The notes under the pieces were generated by a model. The model was not told the origin of the DNA and searched no databases. It was given only the letters and a program-made list of their open reading frames with translations. Positions 31,513 to 42,955 of a stretch of DNA of 57,500 bases are shown here, piece after piece. Every line of letters starts with the position of its first letter. Within the stretch, counting starts at the first letter, position 1. The position numbers and the translations under genes are program-made. Source of the DNA: Cristatella mucedo (lineage: Eukaryota > Bryozoa > Phylactolaemata > Cristatellidae); contig WPIO01000047.1 of assembly GCA_009760855.2 (NCBI GenBank), forward strand, positions 975,001-1,032,500, in the 5' to 3' direction.

Positions 31513-33171
31513 CTGAAAAGCAGAGCTCGGCGGCGTACGGCGGAGTGCGCAGCCGGCGCCACTCGGCAGCGAAGCACAGTTGGCGGCGACGCCCAGCGAC
31601 GAGAGAGTGGCCGCGAGTGACCGCGTGCCCGTCGTCTAGTTGCTGCTTCTGCTGCCGCTGCCGCCGCTGCCACTGCGGCCGCTCGTCTCCGGCGAGCGGC
31701 AACCGTGTCCGGCTACTCCGTTGTGATGCCCGCAAAAAGCCGAACGCGAAATACAGTCGCCGGACGGAGCGAGAAAGCGCGAGACGCGAGCTCTTGCTTG
31801 CGCTTGCTCCGCCTCCGCCTCCGCCGGTTCACCGCAAGAGTCCCGGCTTTCTAACGCTTAGCAAGCGATCGCAGATGCCGTAAGCGCGCGCCTCCTCGCG
31901 CGAGCGACCGAAGACGCGCCTGCGCGGGCGCGGGCAAAATCACGCTCCGCCGCCGCCTTTGCTGGCTACCTACCTTTGAAGCTTCCGTGAGCCCCGAGCT
32001 TCCTCGAGCTGGTTCTGGACAGAGTCCTCTTGGGTAGTTCGCCTCCGACCTTCCGAGGCGCGCCGCTCGGATCTCGTCTGCCCCTGCAACCGGCCGATAG
32101 CGAATCGTTGCGTCGCCGAAATCGGCCGCAAGAAGGCACGCAAGCTGGACAAGCTGAAAGCGTGTTCTCTCCTGCTCAGCGGCGGGCGGTGGCGCACGCG
32201 AGCGCGCGCGCGCGAGCAAAGCGGACGCTGCACTCCATTCCGGCGACCGCTTTCGAAAGACGTCGCAGCTGGCGCGAGCATCGCGCGCGGAGGTGAGCGA
32301 GGCAGAGCGACGCGAAGTAAGCGGCGACGCTCAAACGAGTTGCAACCGAAGCGTGGTTTAATGAGCAAGGAATCGCGCGAGTTCCAAATGCATGCGCAAA
32401 CCCTCCTTTTCCGCTCGCGACGATCGGAAGCCTTTGGCCTTTGTAAGTCGCACGAAAAAGGATCGCAAGGGATGGGATGGGATCGCTCAGGAGTGGGGCT
32501 CGTCAGATGCTCACGCGCACTCTCCCACTCCCTCCCTCACTCACTCTACCACGCAGTGCAATGGCGCCTTTTGACGAGAATAGCAACAAAGTGCTGGCGG
32601 CAGGGCGCCGGGTTCGAAGCTGCGAAGACGCAGTCGTAGCGCACACTGGTCAATGTCGTTTCCGATGCCTGGCGGCGATTCCAGCCACTTTATCCGCATG
32701 CCGCAATTGCCAAGGCTTATTTTGAATCGCACACCGACTGAAAGGCGATTGATTTTCCATTACTGCTGCCGTGCGAACGTCGAAAGCGGTACGCGAAAAG
32801 CGTCTCGTTATAGCGTTTCTACTGAGACAAGGAGGAAGTCGATAAATCGCTTTGCGCGCGGGGCTTCAAGAAGCACCCGGTGCCGTGACGCTGGCGCTAA
32901 GAAAGGAGCCTGCAGACCGTTTCATTGCAAAGCTTACTCTCAAAATGTTCCCGCGAAAGGCGGTCAAAAGAACCTTAAGATAAACTTTACCGCAGAGTTG
33001 TCAGGAGTTTTGTCAAAGAGGGGCTGCACATCGACCTTGAAGAGCGGGGTAGAAGGTGAAGGACATTGCACAGAAATTTGCCCGTACAAGGTCTTCAGCC
33101 TATCTAGAAACTTCTTCGAGCTCTCCCATCATTATTGAAGCCCATTGAGTTTCTTTTAATTATAATAGTGA

Positions 33172-33235
33172 CAATGAATTTGATATAGCGCCCCCAGAGA
33201 ACTCAATCTCTTTCTAGGCAATTTACATTTGATTC
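33172..33235 (-). repeat. LINE/SINE 3' stem-loop tail (minus)
   Basis: AATTTGATATAGCGCCCCCA, GAGAACTCAATCTCTTTCTA: an antisense copy of the shared tail. The body is not preserved. Confidence 0.65.
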
Positions 33236-34205
33236 TTGACAGACGGAAGCGGGGCGCTCAAGGCGATAAGATCGGCGAGGCCCCATAGACCTTCGCAACA
33301 AGTTGGACCTCGGAGGCAAATCTAAAAATACGATCGTCTCCTTAATTATTTAGAGACCCTTCGGGAAGCCGACGCCACCACGGTCGCTCGCGCCACTGCC
33401 GCTCGCTGGCGCCCTCTGGCCGCCTTTACTCTCGTAGCCTCGTCTAGCGCTGCGGCCCCAGCCTTTCCGAGCTTCGAGCGCCGTAAGTTCGCACGACTCA
33501 GTGGGCGCGTCGCCCTCGCCGAGCTCCGCCTACTGACGAGTCGCCGCTTCCGCCAAATCCGGTAGACGCTCTCGGGCTCATCGCAGGCTACAGGCCTGCA
33601 GCGAGGACAGTGTCCTTTGCCCCTCCCCGAGCAGAGCCACCGCAGAGGCCAAGGCCGAACCGCTGCTGAACCTCGGGCGACTGGTGGCGGTCGGCGTCCG
33701 GAGACTGTCGTCGCTATGTAGAGGCCTTTGGAGAAGATTTAAAATGACGAGCGCTCTTACTGTATCAGCTACAAATCTCTGCCCTTCAGCGTCTTCCGAG
33801 TCGGTCGCGGCTAGGTGGTCGCTGGAGGGCGCTGAAGCATTCGAAGAAGGGCCCCGCCCTTTTAGTATGCTTCCAATCCCGGCCTTCTTCCACGAAGGCA
33901 GAGCGCGAAAAATGAAGATACATTAAAAAAAGGATGGGGCTGAAGAGCCCTTCTGCTCAGCGCTCCTTCAGCGGTGCGCCGCCTTTATCGGAGTCTGCAG
34001 CAGCCGGAACTGCGGCGATCGAGCTTGCTTTTTTCAAAAGCCATGAACCCATTCGGGGCCCTTCGACCCCACAGCGGGGAGCGTACGTACGCAACTTTTG
34101 GAAAGGAGCGCCGCCGGGAAGCCCCTTTCAAACGCCGCATCAAAGCGGACTGCAGCGGACGTCGTTCGGAGAGCCCGAAACGAAAGCCGCAAGATTCCCC
34201 GCCCG

Positions 34206-34246
34206 GCGGGCGGGCGGGCCTGCGCGTGCAGGCCCGCCCGCCCGCC
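34206..34246. repeat. GC-rich inverted repeat (GGGCGGGCGGGCCTGC)
   Basis: GGGCGGGCGGGCCTGC and its exact inverse GCAGGCCCGCCCGCCC are separated by only a few bases (GCGT), so the strand can fold into a tight hairpin. Confidence 0.85.
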
Positions 34247-34379
34247 TCAGGGTGTCGGGTAGCCTCGCTCTGGAGAAGTAACGCCTCGAAGCTGCGCGCC
34301 GAGCGCTTGCCGCTCGGACCGAGGCTCTTGGCGCCACGTAAAACGTAAAGCGTAAAACGACTGCTCCGCAGCTGCGAAA

Positions 34380-34421
34380 GAGCCTGTAAGTCGGCGGCGG
34401 CGGCCGCCGACTTACAGGCTC
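34380..34421. repeat. Perfect hairpin, 19-bp arms
   Basis: GAGCCTGTAAGTCGGCGGC is followed after four bases by GCCGCCGACTTACAGGCTC, its exact reverse complement. In the Elk intron. Confidence 0.92.
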
Positions 34422-35759
34422 GCAACTTTCAGGCTATCGCGAGCGAACCGCGGTCCGCCGCAGGAGAATCGCCAACCGATTCGCGAGAAGCCGCGCGCCG
34501 GTTTGCGAATCTCCCGCGAGGCGCAGCACTCCACTGGCCGCCGCCGTTCGCTGCTCGCAAGAGCGAGTCCGGTGGCCCGGGTTTCCCGAAAGCACGAGGC
34601 TAGACGGCTCCTCTCCTATTCGACCTCAGCGACTGCGGTCCCACGCTGCGGCCACTGGGACGAATGGCGCGGGCGAGTGCTGACACGTTCAGCGCGCCTG
34701 CCGGTCTAGGCTGCCGCTTAGCGGCCCGCGCCTACTGACGAGCTGATTTAGGAAGGTCAAATTTCCTGCGATAAATTAAATAAATAAAATTAAAGAGCGT
34801 TGCCGAAGGGATGCCGCAGGCATCGTGGCTACTATTTCGTGAAGCTCGCAGGAGCAACCGCGCCGCGAACGTAAGTTCGCGCTAACGCCGTAATGCAATG
34901 TAAGTTCACTCTCGCGCGCTCACGCCCTCGCCGGTCGCGGTCGCGCGCGCGGCCGGCCGGCCGGCCTGACGCGGATCGCTCGCTCGCGCTTCCGGCGGCC
35001 GCCATTGCGCCGAGCAACGACGCGAGCGCGACGGGAGAGCGGCTAGAGCGGCTGCTCTCCTGCCGAGAACGAGATTCGCTCGGATTTTCGCCCGGCGGCG
35101 GCGGCGGCGGCTAAGGGAGAGGGCGCTCGCGCGCTCACGGGGCGAGCGCGTTCGGCCAAAGTGCTGCTGTTTCGACTGGCGTCAAAGTGCCACGAGTTCA
35201 CGCGACGGCTCGATCCAACCGATCTTTGGCCGAGCCGAAGATGCGGTCTCGCTCTCGCGCACGCTCGCGTCCGCGCGTGCGCGTCCATCCTTGCACTAGC
35301 GAGAGAAAGCGAGGCGACAGAAAGCAGCCGGTTGGCACCGCCGGAAGCGAGGACAAAGGAGGAGGAGGAGGAGGAGGCGTAAGCGAGGCGGACGGCGTGG
35401 GACGACGTGGCGGGCGCCATCGAGCGTTAGTCTTTAGCAGCAGTCACGCTCGCCCGACAGGCGTGATCCGCGATCTAACGAAGTAGGAGTCGGGAGGAGC
35501 CTGACGCAGACTCTAAAAGCAAGCGCGACGGCGCCCTGCTAGGAGGCGCTGTGACTGAGCGGGACTACGAAGCAGGGTTATCGCCCACTATTCGCCGCGG
35601 CAAGCTCGCAGCGCGCCGAGGCTGCGGCCACGAGAGGCCACCGAGGAGATAATCACCCGGAGATTATCTCGGTTCTATCATCAGTGAACACAGAGTCTCC
35701 CACTGAAAAATGTGCTCGCTCGTAGCTGAAACGTAAGCAATTACAAAAGTGACGGCGCG

Positions 35760-35768
35760 AGAGAGAGA

Positions 35769-35828
<60 letters not shown>
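35760..35828. repeat. (GA)n microsatellite
   Basis: About 70 bp of nearly pure GA. On the Elk transcript (minus strand) it is CU-rich. It lies in the long intron before the last exon. Confidence 0.95.
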
Positions 35829-35834
<6 letters not shown>

Positions 35835-36182
35835 ACGCCCGTCGGCGCGATGCAGCTACATATTTTGCCACCGCCAAAGCGCGGGGAAGCTAGCACGCAT
35901 TTAGTTCGTGCGGAGCAGCAGGCGGCAATTAAATAGCACGACGCGATGGTTGCGGGTGACCAGCGAAAATCACTTCCGGCGTGGAGTGTTTGTTAGGCCT
36001 ACCGTAGCAGCCATGAAACTCTAGTCGTCGGCGGTGGAGGGGGTGCGAGAAGCTCAAGAATGCAAGGCAGCCGCAGTGCAAAGCGAAAGAGAATGAGAAA
36101 ACTAAATACGTTATCGCCCACGCAAGATGCCCAAGCAGAACGCGTAGTGGCACGATGCGACCTCGACGGCTCGCTGTTAAAG

Positions 36183-36214
36183 CGGCTACTCGCGCACGCG
36201 CACGCGAGTAGCCG
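36183..36214. repeat. Perfect hairpin, 12-bp arms
   Basis: CGGCTACTCGCG and CGCGAGTAGCCG flank an eight-base loop. Confidence 0.85.
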
Positions 36215-36825
36215 AATTACCAGGAGATCTGCGGTGCACTGGCGCTTCCCGTGACCTGCCTGTGGTTATTCGTCGCCGCCGCTAGGCCACCTGCACCACC
36301 ACCATCGTCGTCGGACCGGGCCGTCAATTGCGCGAACGTGTCGTCTTCTTCGTCTTCGGAGATGGACGGCAAGGGAAGCGACGCTTCATCCTAGAGAAGG
36401 AGTGCAATGACCGCCGCGTGTCGTCTGCCGCTCAAGAGCTCGGCGATAGCATCGTCCTTGTTTATTTGCCTTTTTTACCGCTCGCGCTCCTCCTCGATAG
36501 CTAATGTAAAGCCTTGAAGATATGCCCACCTCCGACGATAGAGAGGATCAATGGAAACTAGCCGCCGGCTTAATGAGTTCAGCGAGATTCGTGCCGTTTT
36601 CTCGACGCTCATATAAGCAAGCGATTGCCGCTGGCGCGACGCGACCGAGCGCGCGGCGCCGCTGTGCAGCGCCGCGGACCGTCGCCTTGCGCGCCCGCGC
36701 CATATCTATGCCATATCTATGCATATGTCGCGGTGCCCGAGGAAAGCGCCCGCGCAGGCTGCGCTCCTTCCGTGCACGTGCCGAAACGTCCGGTGCGCGT
36801 GCGCGGCGCGGTGGCGGCTGCTCGC

Positions 36826-37052
36826 CTCGCCGTCGTGGCACTCCCGGATGTTGTACGTGAGATCCTGCTTGAGATCCATGACGAACCGGTCGGCCAACTC
36901 GGGGTAGTGGTTGATGACGTCGATCAGACCCTTGGTGCTCAAGCACTGCAGGACGCAGTAGGTGAGCGCTCGCACGTTGACGCCCGATTTCACCACGGTC
37001 AGCTCGCACAGTTCGTCGTCGACGATGTCGCACCCGAAGAGGTCTCCTTTAC
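36826..37052 (-). CDS. Elk: Elk exon: end of CNBHD with intrinsic-ligand motif
   Basis: Acceptor GCGCGCAG, phase 1 entry joining ILG|KGDLFG from the previous exon. It encodes KGDLFGCDIVDD, VRALTYCVLQCL, HYPELADRFVMDLKQDL and TYNIRECHDGE, the standard end of the KCNH CNBHD. TYNI corresponds to the Y-N-L intrinsic ligand that fills the nucleotide pocket in Eag and Elk channels. The 3' border is uncertain: the frame runs on to a stop near 36,706 without a good GT donor; GAG|GCGAGC (a GC donor) would end the exon at 36,826 in phase 0, but the last exon needs phase 1. Confidence 0.88.
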
Positions 37053-37564
37053 CTGCGCGCCGCCGCGTCGCCGCCGCGTCGTTCAACCGCCGCGCGCGCC
37101 TCTTTCGAGTCGCCGCCGCGCGCGCCGGCGCGAGCGCTGCTTTTCGGTTCGCCTGCGCGCTGTGACGTGAGGCGCGCGTGGCGCTTCGCGAGCACGACCG
37201 CAGTTTATATGCATCGCCGCGAGCTGTGCGCGACGCAGCCGGTCGAAGACTGACTTCGCTCGCCGGCGCGTCTCATCGTCGCGCCACGGCGATGTCGCGG
37301 GGCGCAGTCGAATGACAGTGGGATTGACGGCTGCAGCTTCAATGAGCTAGGCGCCGCGATTACCGACATCGCTAGTCGCTTACATAACAGCATCGTGCGA
37401 GCTTATTTTTGAGTTGTTTGGGTTGTCGGTAATTATTTTTTCAAGCTGAGAATAGCTTCATGGAATGGAAGAATACCCCCTAATTACCTGAAGAATTTGC
37501 AGCTACACTAGCTGCGGTCATTTAGCATGCATTTTTGAAGCTGAGGGTGAATTCGCCCAAAAAT

Positions 37565-37800
37565 GACGTGAAAGTAACACAATGTAATGCCATGCAATGT
37601 ATCTCTGTCTGTAACTCCACAGATGGTAAGAGGAAAAATCACGAAAATACTTTCAAATCTGGTCCGACTATCGAATATTTGTCTATGGTACCTTTCAAAA
37701 GACAAATGTGTTAGAAATGAGATCGGAAGTTCTGACGACTTAAACGTAAAAGAAAAAGTGATTATGCAAACCATGACTAACCCGGATGGACACTGGAAGC
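37565..37800. repeat. LINE family A tail piece and unclassified dispersed repeat (copy 2)
   Basis: 37,565-37,620 resembles the family A 3' terminus (AATGTAATGCCATGCAATGT, CTGTAACTCCACAGA). 37,630-37,800 is the inverted partner of 13,920-14,090 and encodes the related SKDKCVRNEIGSSDDLNV peptide on the plus strand. This AT-rich island stands out in GC-rich surroundings. Confidence 0.5.
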
Positions 37801-39029
37801 AAAATACCTAAAATAAAAATTTACCGATCTCAGCATCGTATGCGACTTGCAAACCAACTTGTTTAACCTTGGTAGATCGAGGTGCCTGCGTGAATCTTGT
37901 TGAGGTGCGTGCCTGTGACTTTTAAAGTACTGTCGTTTTCAGTGTAGAAATTCCACGACTTGGTAATTAATTTTCTTATCGAAGTAAAATTTGAAATTTG
38001 AGTTCAGTTCTGCTTGAATACCTCTGCCCACAATTATTATTTCTGATTTCGGTCAGGTAGGTTTCGCTTTACATGTCCACGATTGCAGGAAATAAAGCTC
38101 CCGAATGCTTGGTGACATGTATAGCAAGTGTGCGAGTCCAGCGATAACTCGGTAGGTATCGGACGCTCGCACATAACTGACTCGGTCTCCCGAAGTCAAC
38201 GGACCGCGTCGCACGACGTCGACGCGCCGCCTCGACTCCGCCATGAATTCGGCAGGCCTCGCAGAGATGGGTTCGCCCCGTCGCGCTCTCCTGTCTCCGG
38301 TGCGGGTTTAGTCGCCGTAGGGCTCGCGATAGCGGCGGCGAAGGGTCGAGCCGCCCGCTCTCCCTAGAGGCGACCGAGCCGCAGCGGTTGCTATGCGACG
38401 ACGTCCGGTGCAGTTCCTGAGGGCGTCACGTCAGCCGGCCAGCAGGCGCCGTCGCGCAAAGCGCAAAGCGCAAAGCTGGCAAGACGACGGCGCCCGCTAC
38501 GCGAGCGGCGAATAGCTGCTCATGAAAGTGCTGCCGAAATGCGCCGACACTTCGGGCTTCTCCCGCTTCCCGAGACGCCGTCGCGCCGTGTGAGCTTTCC
38601 GCGAACGACGAAAAGTCGTTGGCGCTGTTACTTCTGCGGTCTCTGCCTAGATGGCATTATCGTGCCACGTCTAAAGTCGACGACCGCTTCAAGCGGTGTT
38701 TTGGATTACACGTCTGTAAGATCGCCGCATCGGCTTTAGATCCTGCGAAGTGCAACTCCGGTGTCACGAAGCTTAAGCTTCCGGTAGGCTAGGTTTCTGC
38801 TTATGAGATCAGGCCAATCAGGCCTCAAAGGTCGGCACCGCCAAAGGTTTCCGCGTCGCAGGCGTGCCACCCCGCACGTTTCGCGTGCGGTTCTAGGAAT
38901 CGTCAATAATTGACGCCAATTTAATTCGAGTATGCATTTGCGTTTTATGTCCCTTGAACATTCCACTTTGCTTTGTATCTCCAGTCCACTCTGAACTGGT
39001 CTGGACCGATAAGTTTTCCGGTCGCCCCT
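37801..39029 (-). other. Elk intron, nothing recognised
   Basis: Mixed AT-rich then GC-rich sequence. Open frames up to 79 codons lack motifs. A short CGCAAAG triple repeat is seen near 38,455. Confidence 0.45.
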
Positions 39030-39575
39030 GGGAACGTGAAAGAGTAAGAAACATAGCAGAGTCAGGAGAGCAGCTGAGGTAGTGAGTAGCATGGAAGTAG
39101 CAGCTCCGGGCCGCTCAAAAGGATGAGCCATAGTCGGCAGCAGGAGATTCGTTGTCGTTTCGTAAGAATTGTGAAAGCGAGTTCCGCAGCCTAGGACCTG
39201 CAGAGCAAAAGCTTCTGTCGTCAACGATCTTAAGCGGAGGAATAGAACAGCTAGTTTATTTTCTATACAGGACGCGAGGGCACGAGGAGCTGAAACTGGT
39301 GCAGCAGTTCAGCTAGGTATGAAGGAGCTAAGTCGTGTCTGACCTTACGGGTCTGCGTAAGAACTTTGCTCTGTATCCGTTGATCAACCGGGAGCCATCC
39401 TAGCTATTTTTAGCAAAGAAGACACATGGTCAAACGGTCAAACATCTGGAATTGGCAAACTAGCCTTGAAGACGTATTCATCGCCAGCTGCAGTGGCCCT
39501 AGTGGCTTTTTTGGTATCTCAGCCAAAAGGGAATTACAATAATCTAGCTGAGACAGAACTAAGGAGCTAGTTAAA
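39030..39575 (-). mobile_element. LINE family A, 5'-truncated 3' end (copy 5)
   Basis: Minus-strand match to the RT C-terminal domain and 3' segment of copy 2 (FALQVLGCGTRFHNSYETT and further), lacking the endonuclease and RT core. Frames broken. Confidence 0.75.
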
Positions 39576-39589
39576 TTATTTCTCTTGCA

Positions 39590-39660
39590 ATGAGCTGTAA
39601 AGCGCCTGGATAGAGATTAGCTTCTTTAAGGGCGCTGTAAAAACACCCTGCTATCCTTAT
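39590..39660 (+). repeat. LINE/SINE 3' stem-loop tail
   Basis: GTAAAGCGCCTGGATAGAGA, TTAGCTTCTTTAAGGGCGCT: shared tail in plus orientation, directly beside the antisense family A fragment. Confidence 0.7.
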
Positions 39661-39889
39661 TATTCTAGTCAGGCAGCAAGTGTCATATACAGAAAGACGA
39701 GACCAAATACGTGACTATCAGAGGTCTTTAGTGTCACTCAGAAGCCTGAAAACCCCACCATCATAACTTCTCCTGCTGACTCTACACAGAATTTCGCCAT
39801 CCAGATACGACATAATCTTTCGCAAGATGACCTCGTAAGCTCCGCAGTCAAGCTGTCTACTTTCAATGCGTAATATTTGACTAATTGGG

Positions 39890-40030
39890 AACCATTTACG
39901 TAGGTCCCGCTGCCAAGATGGCGTGCTTGTGTCGCCATGTCACCACTTCCGTACTTCTCACCGACTTTCGCCGGCTCCCAATTAAGCAGTGCACTGACTA
40001 ACAGATAATTCAGGTCATCTTTATGCAGCT
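39890..40030 (+). mobile_element. LINE RT C-terminal fragment
   Basis: Plus-strand codons CRHVTTSVLLTDFRRLPIKQ then CTD match the L2/CR1 C-terminal signature (DHITPLL..LHWLPVKQRID). Decayed and short. Confidence 0.55.
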
Positions 40031-40819
40031 CGCGTCTCCTGCTGCTGCTGTTCCGGAACCTGAAGCACTTCTGGGATACGCTCCCAAGGCGGCTAACGTG
40101 ACTCAGCCGCTCAGACGCTCTACCTGTAAGCCTGCAAGCTCAACTCTTTGGAAGGCCATGCCTGCAGTTCCCATGCTAATACAGCGACGTAGGACTTTCT
40201 CCCGATTGACACCGCAACAGTCCTGACTTGTTGAGGTTTTAAGCGAAACTAGAAAATCCAGCTGTTCCTCGATCGAGTTTCCTGTTCATCGATGTGAGCC
40301 ATGCCTTTTGACATTGAGCGCGCTTTAATTGTATGACCGGACTTTCGCGGGCTTTCACGCTGACTGCCGTCTCACCGATTGGAGCGCCTCTGCATCGCGG
40401 CGGCATGGTCAGCATTGCTCTCGCGCCTGCGACGCCGCGAGACACCAAGTCCGTACAGTGCAGTCGAACTCGGCAGCTGCGTAGCTCTTCCCAAAGGAAT
40501 AGCTCTAGGAGAAGTAGGCTGGACCGACAATCGGATTTTACGCTGCGCGCTGTCGCCCATTTAGTGAGGGAGCACCGGACAGGTTGCGAGGGAGTACATT
40601 CCTGATGACGCCTCGAACTCGCACATGTGCTCGCTCGCACGAGCGTGCGTGGGTGCGGGGGGGGGCGGCTTCCGATTTTGAGGTCAAGGAGCAAGCTCTG
40701 AAGTAGGGCGACGGCGGAAGGGCCGCGTTAGGAGGGCTAGAGGCGGCCGCGCTGCTGCGCTCGCTCGCGCGCAGGCGCAGTGCCGAGTTCGCAGCAGAGC
40801 CTCGCTCTCGCGTGCTCAC

Positions 40820-41069
40820 CGAGTATGGCGACGACCAGGCCGTCCTTGAGAATCTCCATGGAGCCGCTGCATATGTAGTACATGTGCTGCACGGCGTCGC
40901 CCTTGGTGAGCAGCGTCTCGCCCGGCGCCGAGAACGTGGTCTTGACGGCGAGCGCCAGCATTTTCAGGCAGCCCTGGCTGAGGCCCTCGAAGATGCTCTG
41001 AGCGAGCAGCTCGCGGTGCAGGTGCAGTGCAATGTCGCTCTTCAGCTCCTCAGGGAAGTCGCGCATCAC
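40820..41069 (-). CDS. Elk: Elk exon: end of C-linker and CNBHD core
   Basis: Acceptor GCTTTGCAG, donor GTGAGC; 250 nt, phase 0 to 1. It encodes VMRDFPEELKSDIALHLHRE, then LALAVKTTFSAPGETLL, GDAVQHMYYICSGSMEIL and DGLVVAILG. This is the beta-roll of the cyclic-nucleotide-binding-homology domain, with Elk-like spacing. The pocket lacks the arginine that contacts the cAMP phosphate in true CNBDs, as in other KCNH channels. Confidence 0.96.
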
Positions 41070-41966
41070 CTGCAAAGCGCCGCCGCCGCGATTAGTGCCG
41101 CCCGGACAAAAAGAAAGAAAACAGTCAGCAGACTGGACAGCCTCGTTTGGACTGGACAGCCTCGTTTGCATATAGCGGTAGAAGAGTCTTAGCGGCCGTA
41201 GCCGCCGGCCGTGCAGGCCGTGCAGTGGGCAATAAATAATCGCCCACTGCAGTACTCGAACCTCAGACGCGAAATAGCTCACAGGAGACGAGGGTGGGGT
41301 AGGAGAAGCTGAGAAGGGGGGGGGGCGGAGGGCGACGGCCAGGAGCCGAAGTCTCGGTCCGCCGCCCGTCGCGGACGCGTCTCTGGTTTGACCCGGGCGG
41401 TTAAGGTGTTTGCCCCGACCAAGGTCTGACTGAGGTCGTGGGCTCGAGCCCCGAGGCACACGTGAAGCGCCTGCGTAGAGATTAAGTTCTCTTGGGGCGC
41501 TATACAAATGAATTGCGCTTATATTTTTATTTATGTCTCTTCTTATCGCCGCGCTTCGCCGCTCAACGAGAGACAGACGACGCTAGGCGTCAGCCCAGTC
41601 GCCCCTCCCCCCCTGAAGGCGTGCACCGCTCAAGCAGCTTGGCGAGCTCACGGCTCCGTGGGACACTCCCGCCCCGCCGTCCCCGTACACGCCAGTGGGC
41701 GTGGGCGTCGACCGAAGTAACTGCCGCCGAACTAACGGCCGGCTCGGAATGAAGCGCAGACGGCCATAATTCAGCACGCGAGCGAGCAGCGGAATCTCGC
41801 TTTAGTGGTCTAGAAATATGGGGACGGCAACATTTAGATGGCGTCGCAGTCATAAAAACCGACAGATGGCGCTGGGGGGAGAGAGAGGCTAGGAAGGGCA
41901 CGCTCACCGCGGCCGCCAGCAGCAGAATGACGTCGGCAGCGACAGCAGCGCCACGCCGCGCCTTGC
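41070..41966 (-). other. Elk intron with GC-AG borders, containing a SINE
   Basis: On the transcript strand this intron starts GCAAGG and ends TTTGCAG. It contains a SINE at 41,383-41,514 (antisense to the gene) and an inverted repeat TGCAGTGGGC/GCCCACTGCA at about 41,220-41,252. Confidence 0.8.
41383..41514 (+). mobile_element. tRNA-derived SINE with LINE-type 3' tail
   Basis: CTGGTTTGACCCGGGCGGTT, GGTGTTTGCCCCGACC, GTCGTGGGCTCGAGCCCCGA, then AAGCGCCTGCGTAGAGATTA, GTTCTCTTGGGGCGCTATAC, AAATGAATT. Among the best-preserved copies here. Confidence 0.85.
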
Positions 41967-42166
41967 CTCTGTCTGGTCTATGCCGTTGTTCAGCGACCAA
42001 GTCGTCTGAAAAAACTCCTGCATTCTCGTCTTGAGAGGCTTCGGGATGTGATGAGTTCGGAAGAAGTCCTTGAGGTCTCTCGTCTTTGAGTGGTACGTCG
42101 CCTTTCTCGAGTACAGCCGCTGTATGATGGCCGTCACGTTTCCGAAGACGGCCGCATGCATCAGAG
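41967..42166 (-). CDS. Elk: Elk exon: end of S6 and C-linker
   Basis: Acceptor TTCGTTCTAG, phase 1 entry, so the junction reads [18 protein letters not shown]; 200 nt. It continues [36 protein letters not shown] and [13 protein letters not shown], the Elk C-linker. The donor is GAG|GCAAGG, a GC donor: this alone gives phase 0, as the next exon needs. Reading on to the next GT donor (GTGAGC, about 57 nt later) would change phase and add 19 unconserved codons. Confidence 0.95.
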
Positions 42167-42265
42167 CTAGAACGAATGGAATGGAATGGCTTCATGTACG
42201 ACACTTCATCCCCGTCCCATTTAGCGCCGAGAAAGAGACCGAGAGAGATGAGACCTACAAGAAGA

Positions 42266-42549
<284 letters not shown>

Positions 42550-42726
42550 CAGAGGGCGAATCTCGCTGACAGCGTACAATTAACGAACCCTTCAGGCCAA
42601 GTACAAGAAATAGTAGTACGATCGGCAGTTTCGATTCAGGGCTTGTCAGCTTTTCCTAATTGCGCTAACGAAATAATGCTTTTTATCCTCAATCTAGGAA
42701 AGCTTGCTGCACTCTTACGCATTTCA

Positions 42727-42955
42727 CTAACCAGGCACGGGAGCAGAACTAACCAGGCACGAGAGCAGAACTAACCAGGCACGAGAGCAGAAGTAACCAG
42801 GCACGCAAGTAGAACTAGCCAGGCACGCAAGTAGAACTAACCAGGCACGCAAGCAAAACTAACCAGGCACGGCAGCAGTACTAATCACTCTCGCGAGCAG
42901 AGCTAATCTGGCGCGGGAGCAGAGCTGGCCTGAGGCGGAAGCAGAAGTAGCCACA
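42727..42955. repeat. 22-bp minisatellite
   Basis: About ten imperfect units of AACCAGGCACGAGAGCAGAA plus CT. Units become more diverged toward 42,950. In the same Elk intron as the GA and CT tracts. Confidence 0.9.

Larger units (their letters stand above)
31513..36825 (-). other. Elk intron(s) between the CNBHD and C-terminal exons
   Basis: GC-rich, CpG-dense sequence with a LINE/SINE tail at 33,172-33,235, hairpins (34.2, 34.4, 36.2 kb) and a GA microsatellite at 35,760-35,828. One more short exon may be hidden here, because reading phases on the two sides do not match with standard borders. No candidate stands out. Confidence 0.45.

Noticed and set aside
30429-31516. 203- and 244-codon plus-strand frames
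   Set aside because: Partly shadows of the Elk C-terminal exon on the other strand; no recognisable domain.
41492-41752. 86-codon plus-strand frame near the SINE
   Set aside because: Starts inside the SINE tail and has no supporting feature.
42727-42955. 22-bp repeats considered as a CRISPR-like array
   Set aside because: Contiguous minisatellite without spacers.
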